A DNA stretch of 64,000 nucleotides from contig JAAFIQ010000004.1 in the NCBI GenBank assembly GCA_013298715.1, positions 1 through 64,000 on the forward strand, written 5' to 3'. This DNA comes from Bacteroidota bacterium (GTDB lineage Bacteria > Bacteroidota > Bacteroidia > B-17B0 > Aurantibacillaceae). Positions 18,680 to 27,972 of this stretch are shown here, in pieces. The position numbers were made by a program, and so were the translations under genes. Positions within the stretch are counted from its first letter, which is position 1, and every line of letters begins with the position of its first letter. Below the pieces are notes generated by a model, which was given only the letters and a program-made list of their open reading frames with translations, searched no databases and was not told the origin of the DNA.

Positions 18680-19043
18680 AATACAAGAAGCTTTACAAAA
18701 TGCTAATGAGTGGATAGCTTTTTTAGCTACTCGCCCCGATGCGGAGTTGGCTCGCCGTTTAGATACCAATGGATGGCAGTACCAAATTGCCTATAAAAAT
18801 AAGGATGAGAAGCTGTGTGAGTTTATGAATATTATGCGCCGTATATTAGTAGAAGCCCGCATTTATAAAGATGAACATCAAATTCCTGACGAAATTTCTG
18901 AAATAAGCTTAGAAGTTTCGCAAATGGAACACGTCCTTGCCCAAGAAGAAGTTCGTCACGAAGTGATTGAATCTTTCCAACCTCAAAGAATTTCTAAACC
19001 AAAAATTCAGGAAGATAACAGCAGTCAAATGAGTTTGTTTTAA
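18660..19043 (+). CDS. hypothetical protein next to the restriction enzyme
   Basis: A 127-residue, mostly helical, charged protein without signal peptide or recognised domain. Its start overlaps the DUF559 gene by 20 bp, suggesting translational coupling. Visible features are a Trp/Arg-containing N-terminal half (NEWIAFLATRPDAELARRL), an acidic helix, and a C-terminus ending in SSQMSLF. That ending resembles the short C-terminal peptides by which some DNA-repair proteins bind the beta clamp (QxxLF-like). Whether it helps the restriction enzyme or DUF559 protein is unknown. Confidence 0.5.
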   Translation: MEPTEIKIQEALQNANEWIAFLATRPDAELARRLDTNGWQYQIAYKNKDEKLCEFMNIMRRILVEARIYKDEHQIPDEISEISLEVSQMEHVLAQEEVRHEVIESFQPQRISKPKIQEDNSSQMSLF

Positions 19044-19166
19044 AACCAAATTGGTTTTGTAATCTTTATAGGTTTACTCTGCATAATAAAAATACTTCTC
19101 ATCTAACTGTATTGAGTTAACCTAAAAATCCAAAATATAATCAAATATTTTTCGTATCTTTAAATT

Positions 19167-19697
19167 GTGGCAAAACAATCAACAAAATATCATTTAGGAG
19201 TTGAGATTGATAAGTTGACAAATAGTATTGTTAATAAAATTTCAGGTGATAGTTTTCCAACGGATGTTCATCCAATTTCAAAAGCGGATTTAAAAATTGT
19301 CTCGAAAAAAAATGGTTGGCTTTTTAATTGGGCAAGCGAATATAAACTTAAAGATAGACAAGTTTTTAAGTTAACAATTCGTAACAACCCTGAAATTATA
19401 CAAGGACTTTTGAGCATAAGCGACTATGGCGACCACTTTTATTTACACCTCATAGAAAGTTCTCCTTTCAATATTGGAAAGAATAAGATTTATGAAGGGG
19501 TGCCTGGTAATTTATTTGCATTCACTTGTAAGACCTCTTGGGATAAAGGTTATCAAGGCTTTGTATCATTCACAACTAAAACAAAATTAGTTGAACATTA
19601 TCAAAAAACTTTAGGAGCTACTCATATTGGCGGGCATAAAATGGTGATATTCCCTCAAGAAGGTTTGAAACTAATAAAAAAATATTTTCCAATTTAA
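19167..19697 (+). CDS. hypothetical protein, first of a small two-gene unit
   Basis: A 176-residue soluble protein starting at GTG. No domain is recognised. It begins with a basic KQSTKYH and ends with GGHKMVIFPQEGLKLIKKYF. The last part (GFVSFTTKTKLVEHYQKTLGA then THIGG) recalls the acceptor-binding half of GNAT-fold proteins, but the acetyl-CoA P-loop is not evident. The 61-residue gene starts 10 bp after its stop. A stand-alone toxin-antitoxin-like role is possible given the setting beside restriction genes, but this is a guess. Confidence 0.5.
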   Translation: MAKQSTKYHLGVEIDKLTNSIVNKISGDSFPTDVHPISKADLKIVSKKNGWLFNWASEYKLKDRQVFKLTIRNNPEIIQGLLSISDYGDHFYLHLIESSPFNIGKNKIYEGVPGNLFAFTCKTSWDKGYQGFVSFTTKTKLVEHYQKTLGATHIGGHKMVIFPQEGLKLIKKYFPI

Positions 19698-19707
19698 AAT
19701 AAAAACA

Positions 19708-19893
19708 ATGGGATACATTAAAGAACCAGAAGGTATTGATTTCGTAGTTGATTCAACCCCTTTAACCAAAGAAGATAGAAAAAAAATAAGCGAAGTTATC
19801 GCATTTTATAAAGCAACTGGAAGAAAAATTCTTTTAGCAAAGCCAGTTAAAAGACATACTAAAACAACTAAAAGTAAGAAAGTAATTGCCTAA
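19708..19893 (+). CDS. small basic hypothetical protein, second of the pair
   Basis: A 61-residue protein with an N-terminal part containing GYIKEPEGIDFVVDSTPLT and a Lys/Thr/Arg-rich tail. I recognise similar short proteins as recurrent in Bacteroidota but know no function. It follows the 176-residue gene by 10 bp, so the two are likely co-transcribed. The basic tail could bind nucleic acid. Either a small regulator or the antidote of the upstream protein is conceivable. Confidence 0.5.
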   Translation: MGYIKEPEGIDFVVDSTPLTKEDRKKISEVIAFYKATGRKILLAKPVKRHTKTTKSKKVIA

Positions 19894-20143
19894 GTAAATC
19901 AACTTTATAATTTCTCAAAATTTTCCTTCTTGCGAAATATCAAAAAAATTCTTTATATAAAATCATTCACTTACATATATTAAACCATTTTATTTTTTCA
20001 CTCCTCCAATCCAAAAAAATCTCAATTATTTTTTAAAAAATTCAACAACCGCTACAAGCATTGATTTTATTGATATTTCCCGCATTTCAAAATTCGATTT
20101 TTTATATTTCACTTCCCAAAAAAATATTTTTTCTCAAAAAATA

Positions 20144-20176
20144 TTTGGAAATGTAATTTTTATTGCATTATCTTTG
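20144..20176 (+). promoter_or_regulatory. promoter of the methionine operon
   Basis: A Bacteroidota-type promoter: TTTG at 20144-20147, 21 bp, then TATCTTTG (TAnnTTTG) at 20169-20176. Transcription would start near 20183, shortly before the riboswitch. The roughly 250 bp before it, back to the 61-residue gene, are very AT-rich and show no gene. Confidence 0.65.
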
Positions 20177-20199
20177 TACCAGAATTAATTACAAAGTGT

Positions 20200-20332
20200 A
20201 GTTAATTTATTAAGATGCGACGAGAGAATAGGCTCTATAACTCGCAAGCAACCAACTAAAAGCCCGATAAAAAGGGTTGGAAAACAGGTGCTAAATCCTA
20301 CCTCTGATGAGAGTAAGAGGAAAAATAAATTA
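20200..20332 (+). ncRNA. SAM riboswitch (S-box-like, SAM-I family)
   Basis: The leader contains the S-box core elements in order: an internal stem with GCAAGCAACC, a variable hairpin (CCAACT...GGGTTGG), GGTGCTAAATCCTACC and GATGAGAG. A perfect 8-bp closing stem pairs AATTTATT (20204-20211) with AATAAATT (20324-20331). Known S-box RNAs bind S-adenosylmethionine and shut down methionine genes. Here the three downstream genes make homocysteine from aspartate semialdehyde, which fits. The closing stem ends 6 nt before the ATG of a short leader ORF, so ligand binding could also control that ORF's translation. Confidence 0.85.
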
Positions 20333-20337
20333 GAAAA

Positions 20338-20451
20338 ATGAAAACTACAACAAATCAAAAATCAAATCAAAGAAAAGCTCACCAGGCTTCTTTATTTCTA
20401 ATCCAAGCACTTGGCTACAACTGTATGTGTTGTTGCTGTAGTATGTGCTAG
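20338..20451 (+). CDS. Cys/Met-rich leader peptide
   Basis: A 37-codon ORF opens with ATG 6 nt after the riboswitch closing stem. Its first half is polar and basic; its last nine residues are CMCCCCSMC, six cysteines and two methionines, directly before the TAG stop. A run of regulatory codons at the end of a short ORF is the classic form of a ribosome-mediated attenuator. Polycysteine upstream ORFs sensing cysteine are established in mycobacteria. Here the peptide precedes genes that fix sulfur into homocysteine, so stalling at Cys or Met codons could sense charged tRNA-Cys or tRNA-Met. A secreted or metal-binding peptide is the main alternative; no signal peptide is seen. Confidence 0.6.
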   Translation: MKTTTNQKSNQRKAHQASLFLIQALGYNCMCCCCSMC

Positions 20452-20530
20452 GGTTTCTTCCATTTTTTTGGCTTTTATAATCTTAGCACGTTAATGCGCG
20501 TAATTTCTTATGCCCTTAAAAGCCCTATTC
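20445..20530 (+). promoter_or_regulatory. possible attenuator: alternative hairpins after the leader peptide
   Basis: The end of the leader ORF, GTGCTA (20445-20450), can pair with TAGCAC (20484-20489). Overlapping segments can instead pair as TAGGG with CCCTA and as GGCTTTTA (about 20470) with TAAAAGCC (about 20517). These pairings compete, as expected if a ribosome paused on the Cys codons decides between structures. No strong U-run follows, so control would be by translation or a Rho-like mechanism. The pairings were found by eye and no folding energy was computed. Confidence 0.35.
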
Positions 20531-20560
20531 CATTTTTCATTAATCAAAAAAAATTAATTT

Positions 20561-20782
20561 ATGCAATCAAAAATTAAAACATATAACACCAACCTTCTAC
20601 AAAACAAAGAATTTTCAAATTCATTGCAGTTAGAGGCAACTCTTGTTAATCAAATAAAAGGCGGTCATTCCCCATACTACCTTACAAAAGAAAAAGGCAA
20701 ACGCTTAGTAGCAACTGTTAATCTACTTACCAAATCAGAATTAAACATTCTTAACACAAGCGGCTTCACAACAAATAACTAA
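20561..20782 (+). CDS. small hypothetical protein in the met leader
   Basis: A 73-residue ORF between the leader peptide and the sulfhydrylase gene. It has no recognised domain, no signal peptide and no Cys; its middle reads LEATLVNQIKGGH. It could be a second regulatory small protein, or a chance ORF in a long AT-rich leader. The position, 44 bp before metY and in the same direction, is the only functional hint. Confidence 0.4.
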   Translation: MQSKIKTYNTNLLQNKEFSNSLQLEATLVNQIKGGHSPYYLTKEKGKRLVATVNLLTKSELNILNTSGFTTNN

Positions 20783-20793
20783 AAAATCAATAA

Positions 20794-22173
<1,380 letters not shown>

Positions 22174-22180
22174 AATAAAA

Positions 22181-23239
22181 ATGGAACAATTGCTATTTAA
22201 AAGTAATCACGTATTTCAATTAGAGAGTGGGCAAACTTTGCCCGCTCTTCAGTTGGCTTACCATACTTACGGAAAATTAAACAAAGATAAATCGAACGTG
22301 GTGTGGGTTTGCCATGCACTAACTGCAAATAGCAATGTGTTTGAGTGGTGGCCTGATTTGTTTGGTGAGAACGATTTATTTAATCCAAATGATCATTTCA
22401 TTGTTTGTGTAAACAATTTAGGTTCTTGCTACGGCAGTACTGGTGCGCTTTCTATTAATCCATACAACAATCAACCGTGGTATTCTTATTTCCCAAACAT
22501 TACTATTAAAGATATGGCCAATGCCTTGGATTTGTTACGAATTAAGTTAGGCATAGAAAAAATTCACACCATTATTGGTGGTTCGCAAGGTGCACAAATA
22601 GTTTTAGAGTGGAATGTAAAGCAACCTAATTTATTTCAACACACTATAATTACAGCAACCAATGCCGTGCATTCCGCTTGGGGCATAGCATTTAACGAAA
22701 GCCAGCGCTTAGCAATAAAAGCAGATAGAACCTATTATGCACACACCCCTGATGGTGGAAAAAAAGGATTAGCTGCTGCAAGAAGTATTGCTTTGCTGAG
22801 TTACAGAAATTACAACACTTACAACACTTCTCAAACAGAAACTGCAAGCGATAAAACAGACAATTTTAATGCAGCAAGCTACCAACGCTATCAGGGCGAA
22901 AAATTAGTGAATCGCTTTGATGCTTATACGTATGTAGTGCTTGCAAACGCAATGGATTCGCACAACTTAGGCAGAGGAAGTATTTCTATTGAAAATGCCT
23001 TGCAGCAAATTACTGCAAATACCTTGGTAATAGGCATTAGTAGCGATTTGTTATTTCCTGTTCACGAACAAAAATTTATTGCACAACATGTTAAAAAAAG
23101 CGAGTACCACGAAATTGATTCGCTTTATGGACACGATGGCTTTTTAATAGAAACTAAAAAAATTGCAGAAGTTATAAAACAATTTTATAGCAACGTAAAC
23201 TTAACTAACAAAACAACTAATAATTTAATTGAAGCATAA
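22181..23239 (+). CDS. metX: homoserine O-acetyltransferase
   Basis: A 352-residue alpha/beta-hydrolase-fold acyltransferase. The nucleophile serine is in GGSQGAQIVLEW near residue 133. NLGSCYGSTGALSINP is the family substrate loop, and GHDGFLIETKK carries the catalytic His near 314. MetX activates homoserine with acetyl-CoA, supplying the substrate of the adjacent sulfhydrylase. The first codons follow metY closely and the stop lies one base before the start of homoserine dehydrogenase. Confidence 0.92.
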   Translation: MEQLLFKSNHVFQLESGQTLPALQLAYHTYGKLNKDKSNVVWVCHALTANSNVFEWWPDLFGENDLFNPNDHFIVCVNNLGSCYGSTGALSINPYNNQPWYSYFPNITIKDMANALDLLRIKLGIEKIHTIIGGSQGAQIVLEWNVKQPNLFQHTIITATNAVHSAWGIAFNESQRLAIKADRTYYAHTPDGGKKGLAAARSIALLSYRNYNTYNTSQTETASDKTDNFNAASYQRYQGEKLVNRFDAYTYVVLANAMDSHNLGRGSISIENALQQITANTLVIGISSDLLFPVHEQKFIAQHVKKSEYHEIDSLYGHDGFLIETKKIAEVIKQFYSNVNLTNKTTNNLIEA

Positions 23240-23240
23240 T

Positions 23241-24491
23241 ATGAGTAAAATTTTAAATATAGGATTGTTTGGCTTTGGCTGCGTAGGGCAAGGTCTTTAC
23301 CATGTGCTAAATAATAGCACAGGTTTTAAAGCCAACATAACAAAAATTGGTGTAAAAGATAAAAGCAAAAAAAGAAGTGTAAATGCAAACCTAATTACTT
23401 TTGATAAATGGGAGATTTTAAACGACCCAACTATTGATGTAATTGTAGAATTAATTGATGATGCTGAAGAAGCATTTAGCATTGTGAGTGAAGCCCTAAA
23501 AAGAAAAAAACACGTGGTAACAGCAAATAAAAAAATGTTGGCATACAATTTACAAGCACTCTACAAATTACAACAAGAAAATAACGTTTCTTTACTTTAC
23601 GAAGCATCGGCCTGTGGCAGTATACCTATTATTAGAAGTTTAGAAGAATATTTTGATAACGAAGAGTTAAAAAAAGTTTCGGGCATTTTTAACGGAACAA
23701 CAAATTACATACTTACAAAAACAATAAACGAAAAATTATCTTACGTAGATGCTTTAAAACAGGCACAAGATAAGGGGTTTGCAGAATCAGATCCAACAAA
23801 CGATGTAGAAGGATTTGACCCAAAATTTAAAGCAATTATAATTGCCTTGCATGCATTTGGAATTATTATCAATCAAAAAGATGTATTTAATTTAGGAATT
23901 ACGGCATTAAGCAATGAGGATATAAACTATGCCGCCGAAAAAAAATTAAAAATAAAATTAACTCCAGTTATTCAACGACTAGCGAACAATAAAGTTACAG
24001 CCTTTGTAATTCCACAATTTGTAAAACAAACAAATCAATTATTTAATGTTGAGAATGAGTTTAATGGTATAATTGTAGAAGGAGAATTTTCGGGCGAACA
24101 ATTTTTACAAGGAAGAGGTGCCGGTAGCTACCCAACTGGAGCGGCTGTGTTATCAGATATTTCAGCACTTTCGCACGGTTACAAGTACGAATTTAAAAAA
24201 CACTTACAGCAACAGGCAGAAGGATATACAAATGATGTTGTATTTGAAATTTATCTCCGTTACAATTCAACCCAAGAATTAAAACACTTTAATTTTTTAG
24301 AAATAAAAGAACATTACAAAGCAAATACGTATAACTTTATAATAGGAAAAATTAATTTACAAAGTTTAATTGAGGCAGAACATTCAATTAAATCAAATAA
24401 AATATTTATTGCTTTGGTGAGTGATGAAGTGCGTCTACATAACTCAATAAAAGAATTGGTGATAGAGGAAAGTTTGGAAGAAATAAACTAG
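23241..24491 (+). CDS. hom: homoserine dehydrogenase
   Basis: A protein of about 416 residues. The NAD(P)-binding GLFGFGCVGQGL lies at the N-terminus, VVTANKKML follows, and the homoserine dehydrogenase signature region FNGTTNYIL then AESDPTNDVEGFDPKFK is intact. No ACT regulatory domain follows, only a divergent tail of about 80 residues, so feedback control may come from the riboswitch. It makes homoserine from aspartate semialdehyde. The ATG one base after the metX stop is preferred to an overlapping in-frame TTG. This is probably a methionine-dedicated paralogue of the threonine enzyme. Confidence 0.9.
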   Translation: MSKILNIGLFGFGCVGQGLYHVLNNSTGFKANITKIGVKDKSKKRSVNANLITFDKWEILNDPTIDVIVELIDDAEEAFSIVSEALKRKKHVVTANKKMLAYNLQALYKLQQENNVSLLYEASACGSIPIIRSLEEYFDNEELKKVSGIFNGTTNYILTKTINEKLSYVDALKQAQDKGFAESDPTNDVEGFDPKFKAIIIALHAFGIIINQKDVFNLGITALSNEDINYAAEKKLKIKLTPVIQRLANNKVTAFVIPQFVKQTNQLFNVENEFNGIIVEGEFSGEQFLQGRGAGSYPTGAAVLSDISALSHGYKYEFKKHLQQQAEGYTNDVVFEIYLRYNSTQELKHFNFLEIKEHYKANTYNFIIGKINLQSLIEAEHSIKSNKIFIALVSDEVRLHNSIKELVIEESLEEIN

Positions 24492-24532
24492 AAGCTAGGG
24501 TTGTTTTTCTTTACTTTTATACCATATGTTTC

Positions 24533-24785
24533 TAATTAGGGTTCACTCAAAAACGCAAATATACCAACTGATAAGAGATGTAAGGGTTAAATCCATTTTT
24601 ATGTGCAAAGTTTTTTGAACTCTTTTGAGAAAATCCATACAGAGAAAAATAGAGTTTTATTTGCGTTTTTGGCTTGATAAAAATTAGCTGACTCGTCGTT
24701 AGCTCAGCTCGAAGTATTTCTATACATCTTCACTTCGCTGCCTCGATTCAGTTAATTTTTATACATTTTGAGTGAACCCTAATTA
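24533..24785. mobile_element. MITE-like element, copy 1
   Basis: A 253-bp non-coding unit bounded by perfect 20-bp terminal inverted repeats beginning TAATTAGGGTTCACTC. Inside are a second inverted pair (AGCTGACTCGTCGTTAGCTC on one side, the CTTCACTTCGCTGCC segment on the other) and TTTGCGTTTTTGG. A nearly identical copy lies at 49279-49530 in the opposite orientation. The length, long inverted ends, internal symmetry and lack of ORFs fit a miniature inverted-repeat transposable element. No matching transposase is in the window. A TA-rich target duplication merges with the ends. It fills most of the gap after homoserine dehydrogenase. Confidence 0.75.
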
Positions 24786-24962
24786 TTTGCAACTAATTCC
24801 CGACAGACAATAATCTTTGGTGCAGAGTAACTTTCTGAAAAGAATTCATTGAATGGAAACTAATTCAACTAAAAAAATTTGAAATCAATTTTATTTTTTG
24901 TAAATTTATACTACTCCCCAAATGAAAAAAGCACAAATAAAAATCATTCAAAAAAATAAAGT

Positions 24963-25922
24963 ATGAAAACACTTTTACTCCAAATCAGTTTAATTATCTT
25001 TTCATCAATTACAAATGCACAAAGCTGGTGCCCAGCAGGTGCTGAGTGGCATTACCGACATTCTTCTGCAAACAGTAATGGGTTTGTAAAACTTAAACAA
25101 ACTAATACAGTTACTTTACAAGGCACATCGTGTCAACAAATTACACAAACATTCAGTGTTTTTAATAGCCTGATAAGTTCCAGCCCAACAACTTATTCAA
25201 ACGCCATTTTCACAACGTTTAGTAATAATGTGGTTTATTACTATACTGCATAGCCACCTAATTATTTTGATACCCTCTATAATTTTGGAGCTACAATTGG
25301 TAACAAATGGAAAATGCCTAATAGCACCTCTACCTTATGCGTTAACCCTATGATTACTGTAGTTGATACAGGGCATAAACTTATACAATCTGTAAATTTA
25401 AAATGGCTGAAAATTTCTTTTCCAACAGTAACATCACCAACATCTGCTATTGTTTTTAAAACCGATACAATTTTTGAACGCTTAGGAAGTGTAAATTATT
25501 ATTTAATTGACGAGAATAGTTATTGCCCAGCTCAAACGTATGATGCTGGTAGAACAGGTTCTTTAAGATGTTACAGCGATAATCAAATCATAAATTATAA
25601 AAGAGTAAGCACCACCTGCGATTACATTTTTATTCCAGGCCCTCCAAGTAGTTTAAATTCATACTTAATTAACACACTCGATGTTAAAGTCTTTCCAAAT
25701 CCAACAGCGGAAAAGCTAATCATGCTCCTCGAAAATAATACTAAACAAAAATATCAAATCAGTTTACAAAACAACCTAGGCCAAATTGTTTCACAAAAAC
25801 AGTTTGAACCAACTAGTAATGAATTAGAACTTGATGTAAAAGATTTACCAAAAGGCATTTATTTTCTAAAACTTACATCAGCGAATAACCAAAGTTTCAC
25901 GCAAAAAATTATTAAAGAATAG
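24963..25922 (+). pseudogene. T9SS-sorted secreted protein, interrupted by an in-frame TAG
   Basis: One continuous frame encodes a signal peptide (ending TNAQ), a Cys-containing extracellular region, and a C-terminal T9SS type A sorting domain (VKVFPNPTAEKL, then LPKGIYFLKL, ending KIIKE). A single TAG at 25251-25253 splits it after 96 codons. The frame resumes at once with PPNYFDTLYNFG and no length change. This looks like a recent nonsense mutation, since the downstream part is undamaged. Suppression or a sequencing error is possible. No enzymatic domain is recognised. Confidence 0.75.
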
Positions 25923-25929
25923 AGTTTAA

Positions 25930-26742
25930 TTACTTTTTCCCCAGAACCGCCTCCGTGGCTTTACGCACACTGCCGTGTTTTAATAATAATTCTTTTGCCA
26001 ATTCGTAATTAGTTTCGTTAATATTTCGCATCAGCATTTGTGTGCCTCTATCTACCAATTTATTATTGCTTAATTGCATATCTACCATTTTATTTCCTTT
26101 TACTCTCCCAAGTTGTATCATAACAGAGGTAGAAATCATGTTTAATACTAACTTTTGCGCGGTGCCACTTTTCATGCGGGTACTGCCTGTAACAAACTCT
26201 GGTCCAACAACTACTTCAACTGGAAATTTTGCGGCTTTTGCAATTGCAGAATCAGCATTGCAAACAATACATCCTGTTGTAATTCCGTTTTGATTACACG
26301 TATTTAATCCGCCCAAAACATAAGGCGTGCTGCCCGATGCAGCAATACCAATAACAACATCGCTTGTAGTAATGTTGTGTTGTATTAAATCTTCCCAAGC
26401 TTGGTTTAAATCATCTTCGGCAAACTCAACCGATTTTCGTATGGCTTCATCGCCACCAGCAATTAGGCCTACAACTTTGCCATGCTCAATGCCATAAGTT
26501 GGCGGGCATTCACTAGCATCTACAATTCCTAATCGTCCGCTGGTGCCTGCTCCTATATAAAATAGTCTGCCACCCTGCTTCATCTTTTCTGAAATAACAG
26601 AAATTAAAACCGCAATTTTTGGCAATTCCTTTTCAATGGCATTTGGTACTTTTTTATCTTCGTTATTTATGTTGGTTAATAGCTCTATAACCGACATTTT
26701 TTCTAAACTATCGTATAAAGAATCTGCTTCTGTTTGTTTCAT
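25930..26742 (-). CDS. murQ: N-acetylmuramic acid 6-phosphate etherase
   Basis: A 270-residue SIS-domain protein. The sugar-phosphate loop is IGAGTSGRLGIVDASECPPT, followed by the MurQ-specific GIAASGSTPYVLGGL and VTGSTRMKSGTAQKLVLNM. MurQ cleaves the lactyl ether of MurNAc-6-phosphate to give GlcNAc-6-phosphate in peptidoglycan recycling, in the cytosol. It is slightly shorter than the E. coli enzyme. No transporter or MurNAc kinase gene is next to it. It is on the same strand as the prolyl isomerase cluster but separated from it by a terminator. Confidence 0.93.
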   Translation of the reverse strand: MKQTEADSLYDSLEKMSVIELLTNINNEDKKVPNAIEKELPKIAVLISVISEKMKQGGRLFYIGAGTSGRLGIVDASECPPTYGIEHGKVVGLIAGGDEAIRKSVEFAEDDLNQAWEDLIQHNITTSDVVIGIAASGSTPYVLGGLNTCNQNGITTGCIVCNADSAIAKAAKFPVEVVVGPEFVTGSTRMKSGTAQKLVLNMISTSVMIQLGRVKGNKMVDMQLSNNKLVDRGTQMLMRNINETNYELAKELLLKHGSVRKATEAVLGKK

Positions 26743-26787
26743 TCTAATTCAATTAAGTTAATTGCTCAAAAAATATCTTCTAATAAA

Positions 26788-26820
26788 AATGCCGATATTT
26801 TTTTCAAACATCGGCATTTC
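26788..26820 (-). terminator. hairpin terminator after the prolyl isomerase cluster
   Basis: On the minus strand a 10-bp stem (AAATGCCGAT paired with ATCGGCATTT) with an A-rich loop is followed by a short T-rich run. It lies just after the stop of the cyclophilin-FKBP gene and before murQ. Confidence 0.7.
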
Positions 26821-26841
26821 TAATTTTATAATAGCATTCGT

Positions 26842-27927
26842 TTAATTAATTTTTATTAACTCCACTTCAAAAATTAAATCGCTTTTTGGAGGAATAGCCC
26901 CTGGGTAACCTTGCTCACCATAAGCTAAATGGTAAGGAATATAAAATTTACTTTTACCGCCTTCTTTCATTAATTGCAAGCCTTCTGTCCAGCCTCTAAT
27001 TACTTGGTTTAATCCAAAATCAATTGGTTGACCACGTTGCACACTGCTATCAAACACTTTCCCGTCTAAAAACGTACCTGTGTAGTGTACTTTTACATTA
27101 CTTGTTGCGCTTGGTGTAGCACCAGTTCCTTCTTTAATAACAATATAACGTAAACCACTTGATGTAGTATTAGTAAATGCAGCCATAGCTTTTTCAGCCT
27201 CTAAACGCGCTTTAGCTTCTTGCTCTGCTTTCTTTTTCTCAATATTAACTTGCGCTTCGGTAAACATTTTTGCGCCATCAAAACTTTCAGCTTCTTTTCC
27301 TTTACGTAAAATTGTTACTTTTTGCATCACTTGGTCTTGATTAGGTAAATCACTTCCATTTCTGGGAGAACTTACAATTGAATCAACAGTTTCAATTCCT
27401 TGCACAACAATACCAAACGGATTGTAGCTTAATGGTAAACCATAATCTTTGTGCATAATAAAAAACTGACTGCCATTTGTGTTTGGTCCTGAATTAGCCA
27501 TTGCTAAAACACCACGCTTGTAAGCTCTTTTGCCAATTTCGTTTGTTGGGTCTAACTCATCGTTAAATTTATAACCAGGGTCGCCAGTGCCATTACCTAA
27601 TGGACATCCGCCTTGTATCATAAAGCCAGGTATTACGCGGTGAAATTTTAATCCATCGTAGTAAGGCACGTTTTCAGCTTTTCTGCTATTTTTCATTTTA
27701 CCTTCAGCCAAAGCTACGAAGTTTGATACAGTAAGCGGCGCTTGTTTGTGCTCTAATAAAGCGTAAATAGTTCCACGATTTGTTTCTATTTTGGCATAAA
27801 TGCCATCTGCTTGTTTTTCTAAAAATTCTTTATCCATTTTACTAAGTTTAGTTTTTGATTTTTTTTGTGAATAAGAAACATTACATAAAGTAGTAATTGC
27901 ACTTAATATTAAAATTAGTTTTTTCAT
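26842..27927 (-). CDS. exported cyclophilin-FKBP double prolyl isomerase
   Basis: A 361-residue protein with a signal peptide (about 1-20), a cyclophilin domain (about 40-205; FHRVIPGFMIQGG, then NTNGSQFFIM), a charged helical linker (about 210-245), and an FKBP domain (about 250-361; VKVHYTGTFLDGKVFDSS, then IPYHLAYGEQG). Both are peptidyl-prolyl cis-trans isomerases of different folds joined in one chain. It is the last gene of a four-gene minus-strand cluster of such enzymes and should help fold secreted or outer-membrane proteins in the periplasm. Confidence 0.9.
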   Translation of the reverse strand: MKKLILILSAITTLCNVSYSQKKSKTKLSKMDKEFLEKQADGIYAKIETNRGTIYALLEHKQAPLTVSNFVALAEGKMKNSRKAENVPYYDGLKFHRVIPGFMIQGGCPLGNGTGDPGYKFNDELDPTNEIGKRAYKRGVLAMANSGPNTNGSQFFIMHKDYGLPLSYNPFGIVVQGIETVDSIVSSPRNGSDLPNQDQVMQKVTILRKGKEAESFDGAKMFTEAQVNIEKKKAEQEAKARLEAEKAMAAFTNTTSSGLRYIVIKEGTGATPSATSNVKVHYTGTFLDGKVFDSSVQRGQPIDFGLNQVIRGWTEGLQLMKEGGKSKFYIPYHLAYGEQGYPGAIPPKSDLIFEVELIKIN

Positions 27928-27972
27928 TTTATTTCTTTTTTTTGATCTTCACTAACAAATAGTTTGCCAAAA

